Part shown: positions 16,774 through 25,062 of the stretch, piece by piece
Position numbering within the stretch: position 1 is the first letter of the stretch
Layout: the number at the start of each line of letters is the position of its first letter
Assembly (NCBI GenBank): GCA_023433925.1
Contig: JAEYTO010000123.1
Location: forward strand, 1-64,000
Source of the DNA: Pseudomonadota bacterium
Lineage (GTDB): Bacteria; Desulfobacterota; Desulfovibrionia; Desulfovibrionales; Desulfovibrionaceae
Length of the DNA stretch: 64,000 bases
Direction: 5' to 3'
Position numbers and translations under genes: made by a program
Notes under the pieces: generated by a model
The model's input: the letters and a program-made list of their open reading frames with translations, nothing else
The model's database searches: none
What the model was told of the DNA's origin: nothing

Positions 16774-17091
16774 ATGTCCATGCACGGCAAACTGCATAGG
16801 CTTGCCCGCGCGAGTGCTGCCTGCGCCTTGGCCGCGCTGCTGTGCGTACCGCCCGCCGCGGGCGCGGAGCTTTTCGGCGAGTCCGGGGAAAAGGCTCCGC
16901 CCGAGGCAGCCAAGGCGGCGCGCGCCAGCGGGGCCGTGCTGGAAGTGGCCGGGGCCTTGAGCGTGGCCGGCTTGTGCCTCGGCCTGAGCATTTCGCCCGC
17001 CATGCCGCTCTTCCTGCAGATCGCCACCACGGCCGCCGGGGCCGGCAGCTCCGACGATGGGCACGGCCACGGGCACGGGCATGGCCGGTAG
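16774..17091 (+). CDS. Small exported protein with Gly-His tail, GfcA/YjbE-like in layout
   Basis: 105 residues: a signal peptide (ASAACALAALLCVPPAAGA, cut near residue 30), an alanine-rich mature part with one hydrophobic stretch (LEVAGALSVAGLCLGLSIS), then a glycine/serine/aspartate hinge and the tail HGHGHGHGR. E. coli GfcA and YjbE have the same plan: signal peptide, short hydrophobic part, Gly-Ser-Asp hinge, low-complexity tail (threonine-rich there). The match is by layout and position, not by residue identity. The tail could bind Ni, Zn or Cu. An ATG at 16780 is an alternative start. The 3' end overlaps the next gene by 11 bp. Confidence 0.65.
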   Translation: MSMHGKLHRLARASAACALAALLCVPPAAGAELFGESGEKAPPEAAKAARASGAVLEVAGALSVAGLCLGLSISPAMPLFLQIATTAAGAGSSDDGHGHGHGHGR

Positions 17092-19651
17092 CGTGCGCCT
17101 GGCGTTTCGGGCCTTGCCGTGGCGCGCGCTGGCCCGCGCCTTCCTCGCGCTGTTCCTGCTTCTGCCGACAGCCGCCGTCCAGGCCTCGGATCAGCTCACG
17201 CCGTCCGAAGCCCGCGAGCCCCGGAACGCAGGATATCCCGCCATGCGCCTGCCGGGAACGGCCGACGGAGCCCAGGACATCGCGCCCGGCGGTCGGACCA
17301 TGCCCGCCCTGCCCACGGCGGCTCCGGTCCGGCCCCCGCCTTCCGCGCCCGACCATGCATCCGACCATGCACCCGACCACGCGCCCGACCATACGCCAGC
17401 CCATGCGCCAGCCCAGCCCGGCGTCGGACCGCGCGAAGACCACGCCAGGGCCGACGCCAAGCCCGCCGACACGGCCCCCTCGGCCCTGGAACGCGTCTAT
17501 CGCGAGCGCTACGACAGCGCCTTGTCCGCGTCCCTGGCCCAGTTCGGCTACGAGTTCTTCTCCGCCCAGCCCGACCTGCGCCGCCCCGATGCGCCGGCCG
17601 ACGCCGCGTACGTGCTCGGGCCGGGCGACATGCTCGGCGTGCGCCTCATGGGCGCGGCCCTGGACCGCGAGGCGGCCCTCCCGGTCAGCCGCGAGGGCAA
17701 CCTGGACCTGCCGGGCATGGGCCTGGTGGCCGTGTCCGGGCTGCCCCTGGCCAAGGCCGAGGCCGCTGTAACGGCCTTCGCCCGGCGTTACGCCCCGGGC
17801 GTGGAGGCCCGCCTGCGCGTGACGCGCATGCGCGATCTGGAGGTCTATGTCGTGGGCGAGGTCGAGCGGCCAGGACTGACCCGCGCGCCCGGCCGGGCCA
17901 CGACGCTCTCGGCGCTCATCGCCGCCGGCGGGATCAAGAAGAGCGGCTCCCTGAGGAAGGTCCGCGTCACGCGCGGCGGCAAGGACATCGCCCAGCTTGA
18001 CCTGTACGGCCTGCTTCTGCTCGGTCGCCTGGGCGAGGCCGCCGGGGACGTGCCGCTCGTCAGCGGCGACGTGGTTTTCGTGCCGCGCATCGGCCCCACG
18101 GCGGCCGTGGCCGGCGCCGTGTCCGACCCGCGCATCTACGAGCTGGCCGGCGAGCGCGGCCTGGCCGACGTCCTGGCCCTGGCCGGCGGCGGCCTGCCCC
18201 AGGCCGAGGTCCGGCGGGTGCTCGTGCGCGCCTTTTCCCCCGGCGCGGGCTTCGGCGTCCGCGACATCGACGCCACTCGCCCCGGGGCGCTGAAGGCCGA
18301 GCCCGTGGCCGACGGCGATCTCCTGGAGGTTCGCTTCCAGCCCGCCGAGTGGCCAAGGGCCGTGCGCCTGGAAGGCCACGTGCGCCAGCCCGAGGTGCTC
18401 GCCTGGCGCGAGGGGCTGCGCCTGTCCGACGTGCTCGCCAGCCCGGAGCAGCTCAAGCCCGGCGCCGTGACCGACTTCGGGCTGCTCAGGCGCTGGGACG
18501 CGCGGGCCAGCCGCTGGTCCGTGAGCGCCTTTCCCCTGGGTCAGGTCCTGGCCAAATCCCACGACATGCCCCTGGCCCCGCACGACGTCATCGAGGTCCT
18601 GTCCCGCGAGGCCTACGGCGTGAGCGAGCCAGTGTCCCTGCGCGGCGCGGTCTGGAAGGAGGGCGACCACGAGCTGACGCCCGGCATGACCCTGGTGGAC
18701 CTGCTGGCCCTAGGCGGCGGGCTGCGCTTCGGCGCCGACGCCGCGCGTATCGAGGTCAGCCGCAAGCGCCTGCTGGCCGGCGAGGCGGTCACCGAATCCG
18801 TGACCGTGGACCTCGCCTCGGACAGAGGCTTTCCGCTCCAGCCTCACGACACGGTCCTCGTGCCCGGGCTCAAGGACGCAACCGCTTTCCGCCAGGCCGC
18901 CATCACGGGTCAGGTGCGTTATCCCGGCGTCTACCGCATCGAGAATGGCGAGACGCTCTCCTCGCTCATCCGCCGCGCCGGAGGCTTCACCCCGGAAGCC
19001 TACTTCCACGGCGCGCGCTTCACCTCGTTGCGGGCCCGCGCCGTGCAGCAGGAGAGCCTGGACCGCCTCGTGCGCGAGATGGAGATGTGGGCGGACAAGC
19101 TTCTCGCCGAGCAGGCCCAGACAACGGCCGAACCCGAGGAGACCGAGGGCGCGCGCGAGGCCCGCGCCGGCCTGGGCAAGCTCCTGGCCCGGCTGCACGA
19201 GGTCAAGGCCGAGGGCCGCGTGGCCATCGTGCTCGCCAACCTGGAGGACTTCGCCGGCTCCGAGCACGACTTCGTCCTGGAGGACGGCGACGAACTCGAC
19301 GTGCCGGCCAAGCCGAGCTTCGTCTCGGTGGTTGGCAGCGTGTACACGCCCAGCTCCTTCCTCTACCGGCCCGAGGATCGCGTGGACGACTACCTGTCCC
19401 GCAGCGGCGGCCCCACGCGCAACGCGGACAAGCGGCACATGTACGTGCTCAAGGCCAACGGCGAGGTGCTGTCCATGGCCCAGTCGGGCATGGGCTCCCA
19501 CCGCTTCAAATCCCTGCGGCTCATGCCCGGCGACACGCTCGTGGTGCCCGAGGACCTGGAGCGGGTGCCTTACTTCCGCTTCTTCCGCGGCATCACCGAC
19601 AGCCTGTTCAAGATCGCCACCACGGCGGGCATCGCCCTGGCCATCCTCTGA
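17081..19651 (+). CDS. Polysaccharide export protein with SLBB repeats (Wza/OtnA-like)
   Basis: 856 residues. A signal sequence (AFLALFLLLPTAAVQA) leads to a Pro/His-rich linker with DHAP repeats (about residues 90-115), then a Poly_export domain (YVLGPGDMLGVRLMG, from about 177), and a series of SLBB/beta-grasp domains starting near residues 265, 350, 430, 520, 605 and 750 (for example VYVVGEVERPGLTR, AAITGQVRYPGVYRI, VSVVGSVYTPSSFLY). A hydrophobic C-terminus (SLFKIATTAGIALAIL) follows. It is more than twice the length of Wza and resembles the long OtnA/WbfF proteins of Vibrio that fuse export and GfcC-like modules. It should form or line the outer-membrane/periplasmic export channel. Confidence 0.87.
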   Translation: MAGSVRLAFRALPWRALARAFLALFLLLPTAAVQASDQLTPSEAREPRNAGYPAMRLPGTADGAQDIAPGGRTMPALPTAAPVRPPPSAPDHASDHAPDHAPDHTPAHAPAQPGVGPREDHARADAKPADTAPSALERVYRERYDSALSASLAQFGYEFFSAQPDLRRPDAPADAAYVLGPGDMLGVRLMGAALDREAALPVSREGNLDLPGMGLVAVSGLPLAKAEAAVTAFARRYAPGVEARLRVTRMRDLEVYVVGEVERPGLTRAPGRATTLSALIAAGGIKKSGSLRKVRVTRGGKDIAQLDLYGLLLLGRLGEAAGDVPLVSGDVVFVPRIGPTAAVAGAVSDPRIYELAGERGLADVLALAGGGLPQAEVRRVLVRAFSPGAGFGVRDIDATRPGALKAEPVADGDLLEVRFQPAEWPRAVRLEGHVRQPEVLAWREGLRLSDVLASPEQLKPGAVTDFGLLRRWDARASRWSVSAFPLGQVLAKSHDMPLAPHDVIEVLSREAYGVSEPVSLRGAVWKEGDHELTPGMTLVDLLALGGGLRFGADAARIEVSRKRLLAGEAVTESVTVDLASDRGFPLQPHDTVLVPGLKDATAFRQAAITGQVRYPGVYRIENGETLSSLIRRAGGFTPEAYFHGARFTSLRARAVQQESLDRLVREMEMWADKLLAEQAQTTAEPEETEGAREARAGLGKLLARLHEVKAEGRVAIVLANLEDFAGSEHDFVLEDGDELDVPAKPSFVSVVGSVYTPSSFLYRPEDRVDDYLSRSGGPTRNADKRHMYVLKANGEVLSMAQSGMGSHRFKSLRLMPGDTLVVPEDLERVPYFRFFRGITDSLFKIATTAGIALAIL
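17351..17410 (+). repeat. 12-bp tandem repeat encoding DHAP-type units
   Basis: Five consecutive 12-bp units of the pattern GACCATGCACCC, diverging toward the end, encode DHAS-DHAP-DHAP-DHTP-AHAP within the linker of the export protein. The unit length is a multiple of three, so copy-number change would not break the frame. Such repeats can expand or contract by slippage. Confidence 0.8.
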
Positions 19652-19658
19652 GGCGCGC

Positions 19659-20630
19659 ATGGAGCCGTCAATCCCCCGCACCATGCCCGGCCAGCACGGG
19701 CATCCGCCCTCCCGCGCCGATGCCGACCTGCTGCGCTTCCTGATCCTGGCCCGCGCCAAATGCCGTTTCCTGCTGGCCATGATCCTGGGCTCGGGATTGG
19801 CGACATTGCTGGCCTGCCTGCTGATCATCCCGGCCAGCTACCTCTCGCGCGCCGCTCTGCTGCCCGTCGAGGGCTCCAGTGAGCGCAACCTGCTCTCCCC
19901 GAGCCTCGCCGAAAAGCTGCCCATAACCCTCGACTTCATGGAACGCCGCGAGGACCGGGCCATCATGGCCTTCCTGCGCAGCCGCACGCTCAGGGAGCGC
20001 CTTCTGGCCGACCCGGAGCTTCTGCGCGAGCTGTACGACACGCCCTGGGACCGGCTGCTGGCCGGCCTTGGCCTGACCGACGAGCCCAGCGCCGCCCTGG
20101 CCATCCAGGAAAACAGGCTCGAAGGCATCTTCCGGGTCCGGCGCAAGACCGGCGAGCCGGTCATCGAGCTTACCTGGGAGTCGCGCGATCCTGATTTCGG
20201 CGCGCGCATGCTCGGCCGGGCCATCGATGAGCTGCGCCGCTTCCTTGATCACGAGTACGAGAGCGACGCGACCCGCCAGCGGCGCTTCATCGAGGGCCAG
20301 GCCGCCCGCGCCGCCGAGGAGCTGGCCGCCTGGGAGGGCCGAGCGCCGGATGATTCCCTGAGCCTGCCGCGCATCCAGCGCGAGATCATGGCGGCCGGCG
20401 CCCTGCACGCCGAGCTGACCTCCAAGCTGGCCATGGCCCGCATAGCCGAGGCCCGCGAGGTCGTGACCTTCAAGGTCCTGGACAAGCCCTTCCGGCCCGT
20501 GAAGAAGCACTGGCCCAGGACCGGCTGGCTGACCCTCGGGGCCATGGCCCTGGGCCTCGTCGCCGGACTGCTGTGGGTCGTGGCGAGCCAGGCCTGGGCC
20601 GCGTCGCGGGATGAGCGCGCCGGCGCGTGA
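19659..20630 (+). CDS. Wzz-type polysaccharide chain-length determinant
   Basis: 323 residues with the Wzz topology: a first membrane span at about 38-62 (LLAMILGSGLATLLACLLII), a periplasmic helical part of roughly 220 residues, and a second span near the C-terminus (LTLGAMALGLVAGLLWVVAS) preceded by the proline-rich segment VLDKPFRPVKKHWPR typical of the family. It lacks the cytoplasmic tyrosine-kinase domain of Wzc. The start at 19659 follows the upstream stop by 7 bp. It would set the length of the exported polymer together with the SLBB protein. Confidence 0.87.
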   Translation: MEPSIPRTMPGQHGHPPSRADADLLRFLILARAKCRFLLAMILGSGLATLLACLLIIPASYLSRAALLPVEGSSERNLLSPSLAEKLPITLDFMERREDRAIMAFLRSRTLRERLLADPELLRELYDTPWDRLLAGLGLTDEPSAALAIQENRLEGIFRVRRKTGEPVIELTWESRDPDFGARMLGRAIDELRRFLDHEYESDATRQRRFIEGQAARAAEELAAWEGRAPDDSLSLPRIQREIMAAGALHAELTSKLAMARIAEAREVVTFKVLDKPFRPVKKHWPRTGWLTLGAMALGLVAGLLWVVASQAWAASRDERAGA

Positions 20631-22798
20631 GGCGCTGCGCGCGCATCCTGTGTGCGCTCCTGGCGGCATCCATCCTGGGCTGGTCCGGCGACGCCCGCGC
20701 CGGCGGCCTGTTCGGGCCCGCGACCACCGCCGCGCCGGATCTCGACGGCAACCCCGGCGCGCGGCCGTCCCTGCACGGCTACAGCGGCTTGTGGGACACG
20801 CCCACGGCCAGGGCCCTGCCCGACTGGCGGCTGCGCTTCTCCCACGGCCAGGCCTATCCGCACCGGGTGTACGCAGGCGCCCTGGGCCTGTTCGATTTCC
20901 TGGAGGCCCACGGCCAGCTCACCGAGGTCACCACCCGCGAGGGCTTTCCCGGCGAGCCTTACGGGAGCTACAAGGACCGCTCCCTGGGCCTCAAGGTCGT
21001 GCTCGTGCGCGAGGGCCGCGACTTGCCCCAGATCGCCCTGGGCATCCAGGACATCGCCGGCACCGGGCTGTTCGCCTCGCGCTACCTCGTGCTCTCGCGC
21101 TCGCTGAACCTGGACGGCACGGAAGCCGACCTGCACTTCGGCCTGGGCCAGGGCGTGCTCGGCGGCCAGTCGCTCTTCGATGATCCCCAGGAGGGCGACG
21201 GCAGCCCGTCCATGGCCGGAAACTTCCAGACCTCCTCGCCCTGGAGGGCCACGCGCGCCTTCGGTGGCCTGGAGCTGGCCTTGGCCCAGGGTCTGCTTCT
21301 GCGTCTGGAGTACACGAGCCTCGACCATGACGACCTGTTCGGCCACGACCGCGAAGCCGGGCTGCCGCTCAACCTGGGCCTGTCCTGGCGCGCTGCCGAC
21401 AGCCTGACCGTGCAGGCCGCGACCCTGGGCGGGAGCGGGTTCGGGTTCGGAGTTGCCGCGGACTTTCCCCTGCGCGCCGAAGGCCCGCTGGCCTGGCGGC
21501 CCCATCCGGCCGTGGAGGATCGCGAGCGGCTGCGCTGGGAGGCCATGTCCGCCGACGATGCCGGCCTGGCCGCCATGGTCGCGCGCGAGCTCGCCGCCGA
21601 CGGCTTCGGCGAGGTGCGTTGCCGTGCGGCTGCCCAGGCCCTGTGGGTCGAGGCCGAGGACACGCGCTTCCTCTCTCCGGCACGAGCCATGGCGCGCATG
21701 GGCCGGGTCGTCCTGGCCGCCAGCCCGCCGCGCATCCGGCGGCTGTACCTGAACCTGGCCTCGGGAGGGCTCGTGCGCCAGAGCCTGGCCACGGGCAGGC
21801 GAAACCTGGAGGATTTCCTGGACAGCCGCATCGACCGCGAGACCTTTCTGGCCTTCGGTAGTCTGCGCGCTGGAACGGCCGGGCATCGCGCGGAGTTCGA
21901 GGCCCTCGGCCCATGGTCCGAGGCCAGGGGCCCGCGCGACCAGTGGAGCTTCGCCCTGGAGCCCAAGGTCCGCGCCTTCGCCAACAACCGGGGCGGCTTC
22001 CTCAAGCACAGGGCCTACCTGCGTAGCGCCGCATCCTGGCGGCCGTGGCCCGCGACCCTGGCCGCCGGTGAGTTGGAGACCGTGCTGTACAACGATTTCG
22101 ACGAGCTGCGCACGGCGTCCGGCGGGTCGGACGACCTGGGCGCGGAGCTGATCCGCTACGAGCAGCGCTGGGGCGCCTGGGTCTCCATGCTCGCCGCGGA
22201 CCAGATCGTGGACCTGCCTGGAGACGTTCTCGGCCGGGCGTCCGTGGGCTGGTTCGAGCCGGCCTTCGCCGGGGCCGGGGCCGAGCTGTTCCGCTTCTTC
22301 CACGACGGGCGCTGGGGCCTGGGCCTGGAGGCCGAGGCCGCGCGCAAGCGCAGCCTGGACTCGCAGCTCGGTCTGGACGACGATGATGAAAATCTCTACC
22401 GCACGCTCTTCGTGAACATCTACGTGCAGGTCTGGCCCGAGCAGGGCCTGGACGCCGGGCTCAAGCTCGGCCGCTTCCTGGCCGGGGACAAGGGCGGCCG
22501 GCTGGAGCTGCGGCGCACGCGCGAGCACTGGACCATCGGCGCGTGGTGCGGCCTGACCGACATGCAGGCCCACGAATCCGGCGAGGATCGCTGGGCCGGC
22601 GACCTGGGCCTGTTCGTGAGCATGCCCCTGGCCCTGTTCCGCGACCGCGAGGCGGCCGGCCGCTTCACCTACGCCGTGGGCAGCTCCCTGACCGGCGCGG
22701 GCCGCACCCTGCGCCAGCCCCGCAGCCTGTTCCCGATCTCGCCCGAGGAGACCGCCCGCGAGACCCTGCGCGACATCGAGGAGCTGCGGCGGCCATGA
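20627..22798 (+). CDS. YjbH/GfcD-like exopolysaccharide outer-membrane protein
   Basis: 723 residues with a signal peptide (ILCALLAASILGWSGDARA) and the YjbH hallmark near the mature N-terminus (GYSGLWDTPTARALPDWRLRFSHG, in part), followed by many beta-strand segments (LRLEYTSLDHDDLFG, LPLNLGLSWRAADSL) consistent with an outer-membrane barrel. In E. coli, YjbH and GfcD belong to yjbEFGH and gfcABCD, which export exopolysaccharide and group 4 capsule. The GTG start overlaps the Wzz stop codon (GTGA). This is the last gene of the operon; neither a YjbF-like lipoprotein nor a separate YjbG is present. Confidence 0.85.
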   Translation: MRRCARILCALLAASILGWSGDARAGGLFGPATTAAPDLDGNPGARPSLHGYSGLWDTPTARALPDWRLRFSHGQAYPHRVYAGALGLFDFLEAHGQLTEVTTREGFPGEPYGSYKDRSLGLKVVLVREGRDLPQIALGIQDIAGTGLFASRYLVLSRSLNLDGTEADLHFGLGQGVLGGQSLFDDPQEGDGSPSMAGNFQTSSPWRATRAFGGLELALAQGLLLRLEYTSLDHDDLFGHDREAGLPLNLGLSWRAADSLTVQAATLGGSGFGFGVAADFPLRAEGPLAWRPHPAVEDRERLRWEAMSADDAGLAAMVARELAADGFGEVRCRAAAQALWVEAEDTRFLSPARAMARMGRVVLAASPPRIRRLYLNLASGGLVRQSLATGRRNLEDFLDSRIDRETFLAFGSLRAGTAGHRAEFEALGPWSEARGPRDQWSFALEPKVRAFANNRGGFLKHRAYLRSAASWRPWPATLAAGELETVLYNDFDELRTASGGSDDLGAELIRYEQRWGAWVSMLAADQIVDLPGDVLGRASVGWFEPAFAGAGAELFRFFHDGRWGLGLEAEAARKRSLDSQLGLDDDDENLYRTLFVNIYVQVWPEQGLDAGLKLGRFLAGDKGGRLELRRTREHWTIGAWCGLTDMQAHESGEDRWAGDLGLFVSMPLALFRDREAAGRFTYAVGSSLTGAGRTLRQPRSLFPISPEETARETLRDIEELRRP

Positions 22799-23772
22799 AC
22801 GGGACGCGAAGGCGAAGGGCGCTGGAAAGGGGCTTTGCTCCTCGGATTGTCGGCAAACCTGTTTTTTGCGAGAGAAGCCCCTTTTTGAAAAAAGGGGCCT
22901 CTCTCGCGCTCTCTCCACCAAAAACTTTTGATATTATTTCACCAGATTACCAGGGCGACACCGTTGAAAACCGGGGTTCCAAGGGGGCCACGCCCCCTTG
23001 GCCGCCGGAGGCGGCATACAAAACGACCTTTTGCCGCGCATGGCTGGCCCTGCTGCTCCTGTGCCTGGGCCTGGCCTGCGCGCATCGGGAGCCCGAGTGG
23101 TCCAGGCCCGGAGCGCCGCCCCTGGCCCTGGAAGGAGACAAGGCCGACTGCCGGGCCTCGGCCGAGGCCATGGCTCGCGCGGAATCCTTCTCGGGCCGCC
23201 GGCCGCTGCCCGACGTGGCGCGGCGGATTTATCTAGGCTGCATGGCCTCCAGGGGCTGGAGCGCCGCCACCGAGGACGGCCCGCCTGCCGGATGCCCCGG
23301 CACGCCGCACCTGGACGGCCTGGCGGTGGAGCCTCCCCATGGCTTCGCGCCCGGAGGCCGCGACTGGCTGAACCTGGGGGCCGTCACCGGCTGCACGTAC
23401 ATCTTTCATGGGCCGGATGGCGCGCTCCTGCGCCTGGAGGTCCAGGCCGCCCAAGGCGGCTACCTGCCCGTGGCCGCGCCCGTGGAGCCGTCCCTCGTGC
23501 TCGTGGACCGGGGCCAGGAGGCGCGCGGTGAGACTCGCCTTGACTGGGCGGTCGCGGCCGGCGAGCGCAACGGGGTGGCTGTCGCGGCCTTCACGGCCTT
23601 CGTGCTCGCCGCTGGTGGCAAGGAGCGGCTGTTCGTGGGCCTGGCCGTGCCGCTGGCCGACGGCGAGCCGGTCCCGCCCGGCCTGCGCTTGTCGCACGCC
23701 CGGCGCGAGGCGGCTCTGGGACTGGCCCGCGCGTGGCGGGAGTGGCTTGCGCGGGTGCTGGCCAGGCGATAA
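22795..23772 (+). CDS. Putative lipoprotein, start unclear
   Basis: The convincing part begins near 23026 with a lipoprotein signal (AWLALLLLCLGLACAHREPE, lipobox LGLAC) and continues as a ~230-residue exported protein with several cysteines (DCRA, LGCMASRG, GCPG, GCTYIF). No homologue family is recognised. No ATG, GTG or TTG lies close to the signal; the open frame runs back through the 165-bp repeat element to an ATG at 22795 that overlaps the yjbH-like stop. Either the repeat inserted between the promoter and the gene and its sequence is now translated, or a rare start codon is used. The N-terminal ~75 residues given here are therefore doubtful. Confidence 0.55.
   Translation: MNGTRRRRALERGFAPRIVGKPVFCERSPFLKKGASLALSPPKTFDIISPDYQGDTVENRGSKGATPPWPPEAAYKTTFCRAWLALLLLCLGLACAHREPEWSRPGAPPLALEGDKADCRASAEAMARAESFSGRRPLPDVARRIYLGCMASRGWSAATEDGPPAGCPGTPHLDGLAVEPPHGFAPGGRDWLNLGAVTGCTYIFHGPDGALLRLEVQAAQGGYLPVAAPVEPSLVLVDRGQEARGETRLDWAVAAGERNGVAVAAFTAFVLAAGGKERLFVGLAVPLADGEPVPPGLRLSHARREAALGLARAWREWLARVLARR
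22864..23031 (+). repeat. 165-bp intergenic repeat element, copy 1
   Basis: A long hairpin (22868-22907, stem of 19-20 bp with one mismatch, arms GCGAGAGAAGCCCC and GGGGCCTCTCTCGC plus T5/A6) is followed by CTCTCTCCAC, an AT-rich spacer (ACTTTTGATATTATTTCA), GTTGAAAACCGGGGTTCC, and a second hairpin AAGGGGGCC-ACG-CCCCCTT ending in GGCCGCCGGAGGC. A copy about 85% identical by eye lies at 52474-52638. This one sits across the presumed 5' end of a lipoprotein gene. Confidence 0.85.
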
Positions 23773-23811
23773 GCCTTGGCTTGTTCGGATAATCCACACA
23801 AGGAGGCGGGC

Positions 23812-24774
23812 ATGAACATCGTGGTCCTGGACGGCCAGACCCTGAACCCCGGCGACAACCCGTGGGCCGAGCTGGCCGCGCTCGGCGAACTGACGGTGCA
23901 CGAACGAACAGCACCAGGCGAGGTCGTGGCGCGCTCCCGCGAGGCCGACATCCTGCTCATCAACAAGACGCGCCTGCCGGCCGAAGTCATCGCGGCCCTG
24001 CCCAGGCTCAAATTCGTGTCCGTGCTGGCCACGGGCTTCGACGTGGTGGACGTCAGGGCCTGCGCCGCGCGCGGCATCCCGGTCTCCAACGTGCCGGGCT
24101 ACGGCACGGCCTCCGTGGCCCAGCACGTCCTGGCCCTGATCCTGGAGCTGGCCAACGGCGCGGGCGCGCACGACGCGGCGGTCAAGGCCGGCGAGTGGAG
24201 AGGACCGGACTGGTGCTTCTGGAAACGGCCGGTGCTGGAGCTGTCCGGCCGGACCCTGGGCATCGTGGGCCTGGGCTCCATCGGCCGCGCCGTGGCCCAC
24301 CTGGCCCAGGCCTTCGGCATGCGCGTGGTGGCCCACTCGCGCAGCCGGCGCGACCCGCTGCCCTACCCCGGCTTCGCCTGGCTCGACCTGCCCGAACTGT
24401 TCGCCGCCTCGGACGTGGTCTCCCTGCACTGCCCGCAGACCAAGGACAATGCCGGGTTCGTGGACAAGGCGCTCCTGGCGCGCATGAAGCCCGAGGCGAT
24501 CTTCATCAACACGGCGCGCGGCGGGCTGGTCAACGAGGCCGACCTGGCCGCGGTCCTGAACTCCGGGGCCATTCGCGGCGCGGGGCTGGACGTGGTCGCC
24601 GAGGAACCCATCCGGCCCGACAACCCGCTCCTCCGCGCGCGCAACTGCGTCATCACCCCGCACATGGCCTGGGCCTCACGCGAGGCGCGCCAGCGCCTCA
24701 TGGCCGCCTCGGCCGCCAATGTGCGCGCCTTTCTCGCCGGCAAGCCGATCAACGTGGTCAACGGCGTGGGCTGA
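23812..24774 (+). CDS. D-2-hydroxyacid dehydrogenase, NAD-dependent
   Basis: 320 residues. The NAD-binding motif is GIVGLGSIGRAVAHLAQAFG; catalytic residues are the Arg of INTARGGLVNE, the Glu of VVAEEPI and the His of CVITPHMAW. Catalytic-domain motifs LATGFDVVDV and NVPGYGTASVAQH match the hydroxypyruvate/glycerate dehydrogenase branch, so reduction of hydroxypyruvate or glyoxylate is the likeliest reaction. AAGGAGG precedes the ATG at 23812 by 6 nt. A hairpin follows, so it appears to be a single-gene unit. Confidence 0.9.
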   Translation: MNIVVLDGQTLNPGDNPWAELAALGELTVHERTAPGEVVARSREADILLINKTRLPAEVIAALPRLKFVSVLATGFDVVDVRACAARGIPVSNVPGYGTASVAQHVLALILELANGAGAHDAAVKAGEWRGPDWCFWKRPVLELSGRTLGIVGLGSIGRAVAHLAQAFGMRVVAHSRSRRDPLPYPGFAWLDLPELFAASDVVSLHCPQTKDNAGFVDKALLARMKPEAIFINTARGGLVNEADLAAVLNSGAIRGAGLDVVAEEPIRPDNPLLRARNCVITPHMAWASREARQRLMAASAANVRAFLAGKPINVVNGVG

Positions 24775-24788
24775 TCGCCGCGCGCACC

Positions 24789-24814
24789 GTCCCGGAGAAT
24801 ACCGCCTCCGGGAC
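24789..24814 (+). terminator. Terminator-like hairpin
   Basis: GTCCCGGA (24789-24796) pairs with TCCGGGAC (24807-24814), loop of 10 nt, followed by GCGGTTT. The T tract is short. It probably marks the end of the dehydrogenase transcript. Confidence 0.6.
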
Positions 24815-25062
24815 GCGGTTTCCTGGGCCCCCCCGTCACATGCGCGGCCGAACCGACGCCAACGGCCATGCCCATGGACCGCTCCGAACGCGGAGCACGA
24901 CGCCTCGCCGTTCATGAGCGAGCGAAGCACTTTTTCTTTATTCCCTTTTGTGAATCCGGCTTCTCAAGGCCATGGGAAAGGGCTATGACGAAATTTCGGC
25001 CGGCGGAGCGCAGCCTTCCGGCCGTAGCGCTTGGAGCGGGGAGGGGGAAGCGAGGAGGAAGG

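Noticed and set aside
17351..17410. CRISPR-like array
   Set aside because: The 12-bp units have no spacers, are in frame within a gene and encode a linker.
22243..22262. tRNA T-arm-like GGTTCGA
   Set aside because: It is inside the YjbH-like coding region and no cloverleaf can be built around it.
20249..22921. 890-codon minus-strand open frame
   Set aside because: Antisense to the Wzz and YjbH-like genes; translation is Gln/Ala/Gly-rich with no domain.
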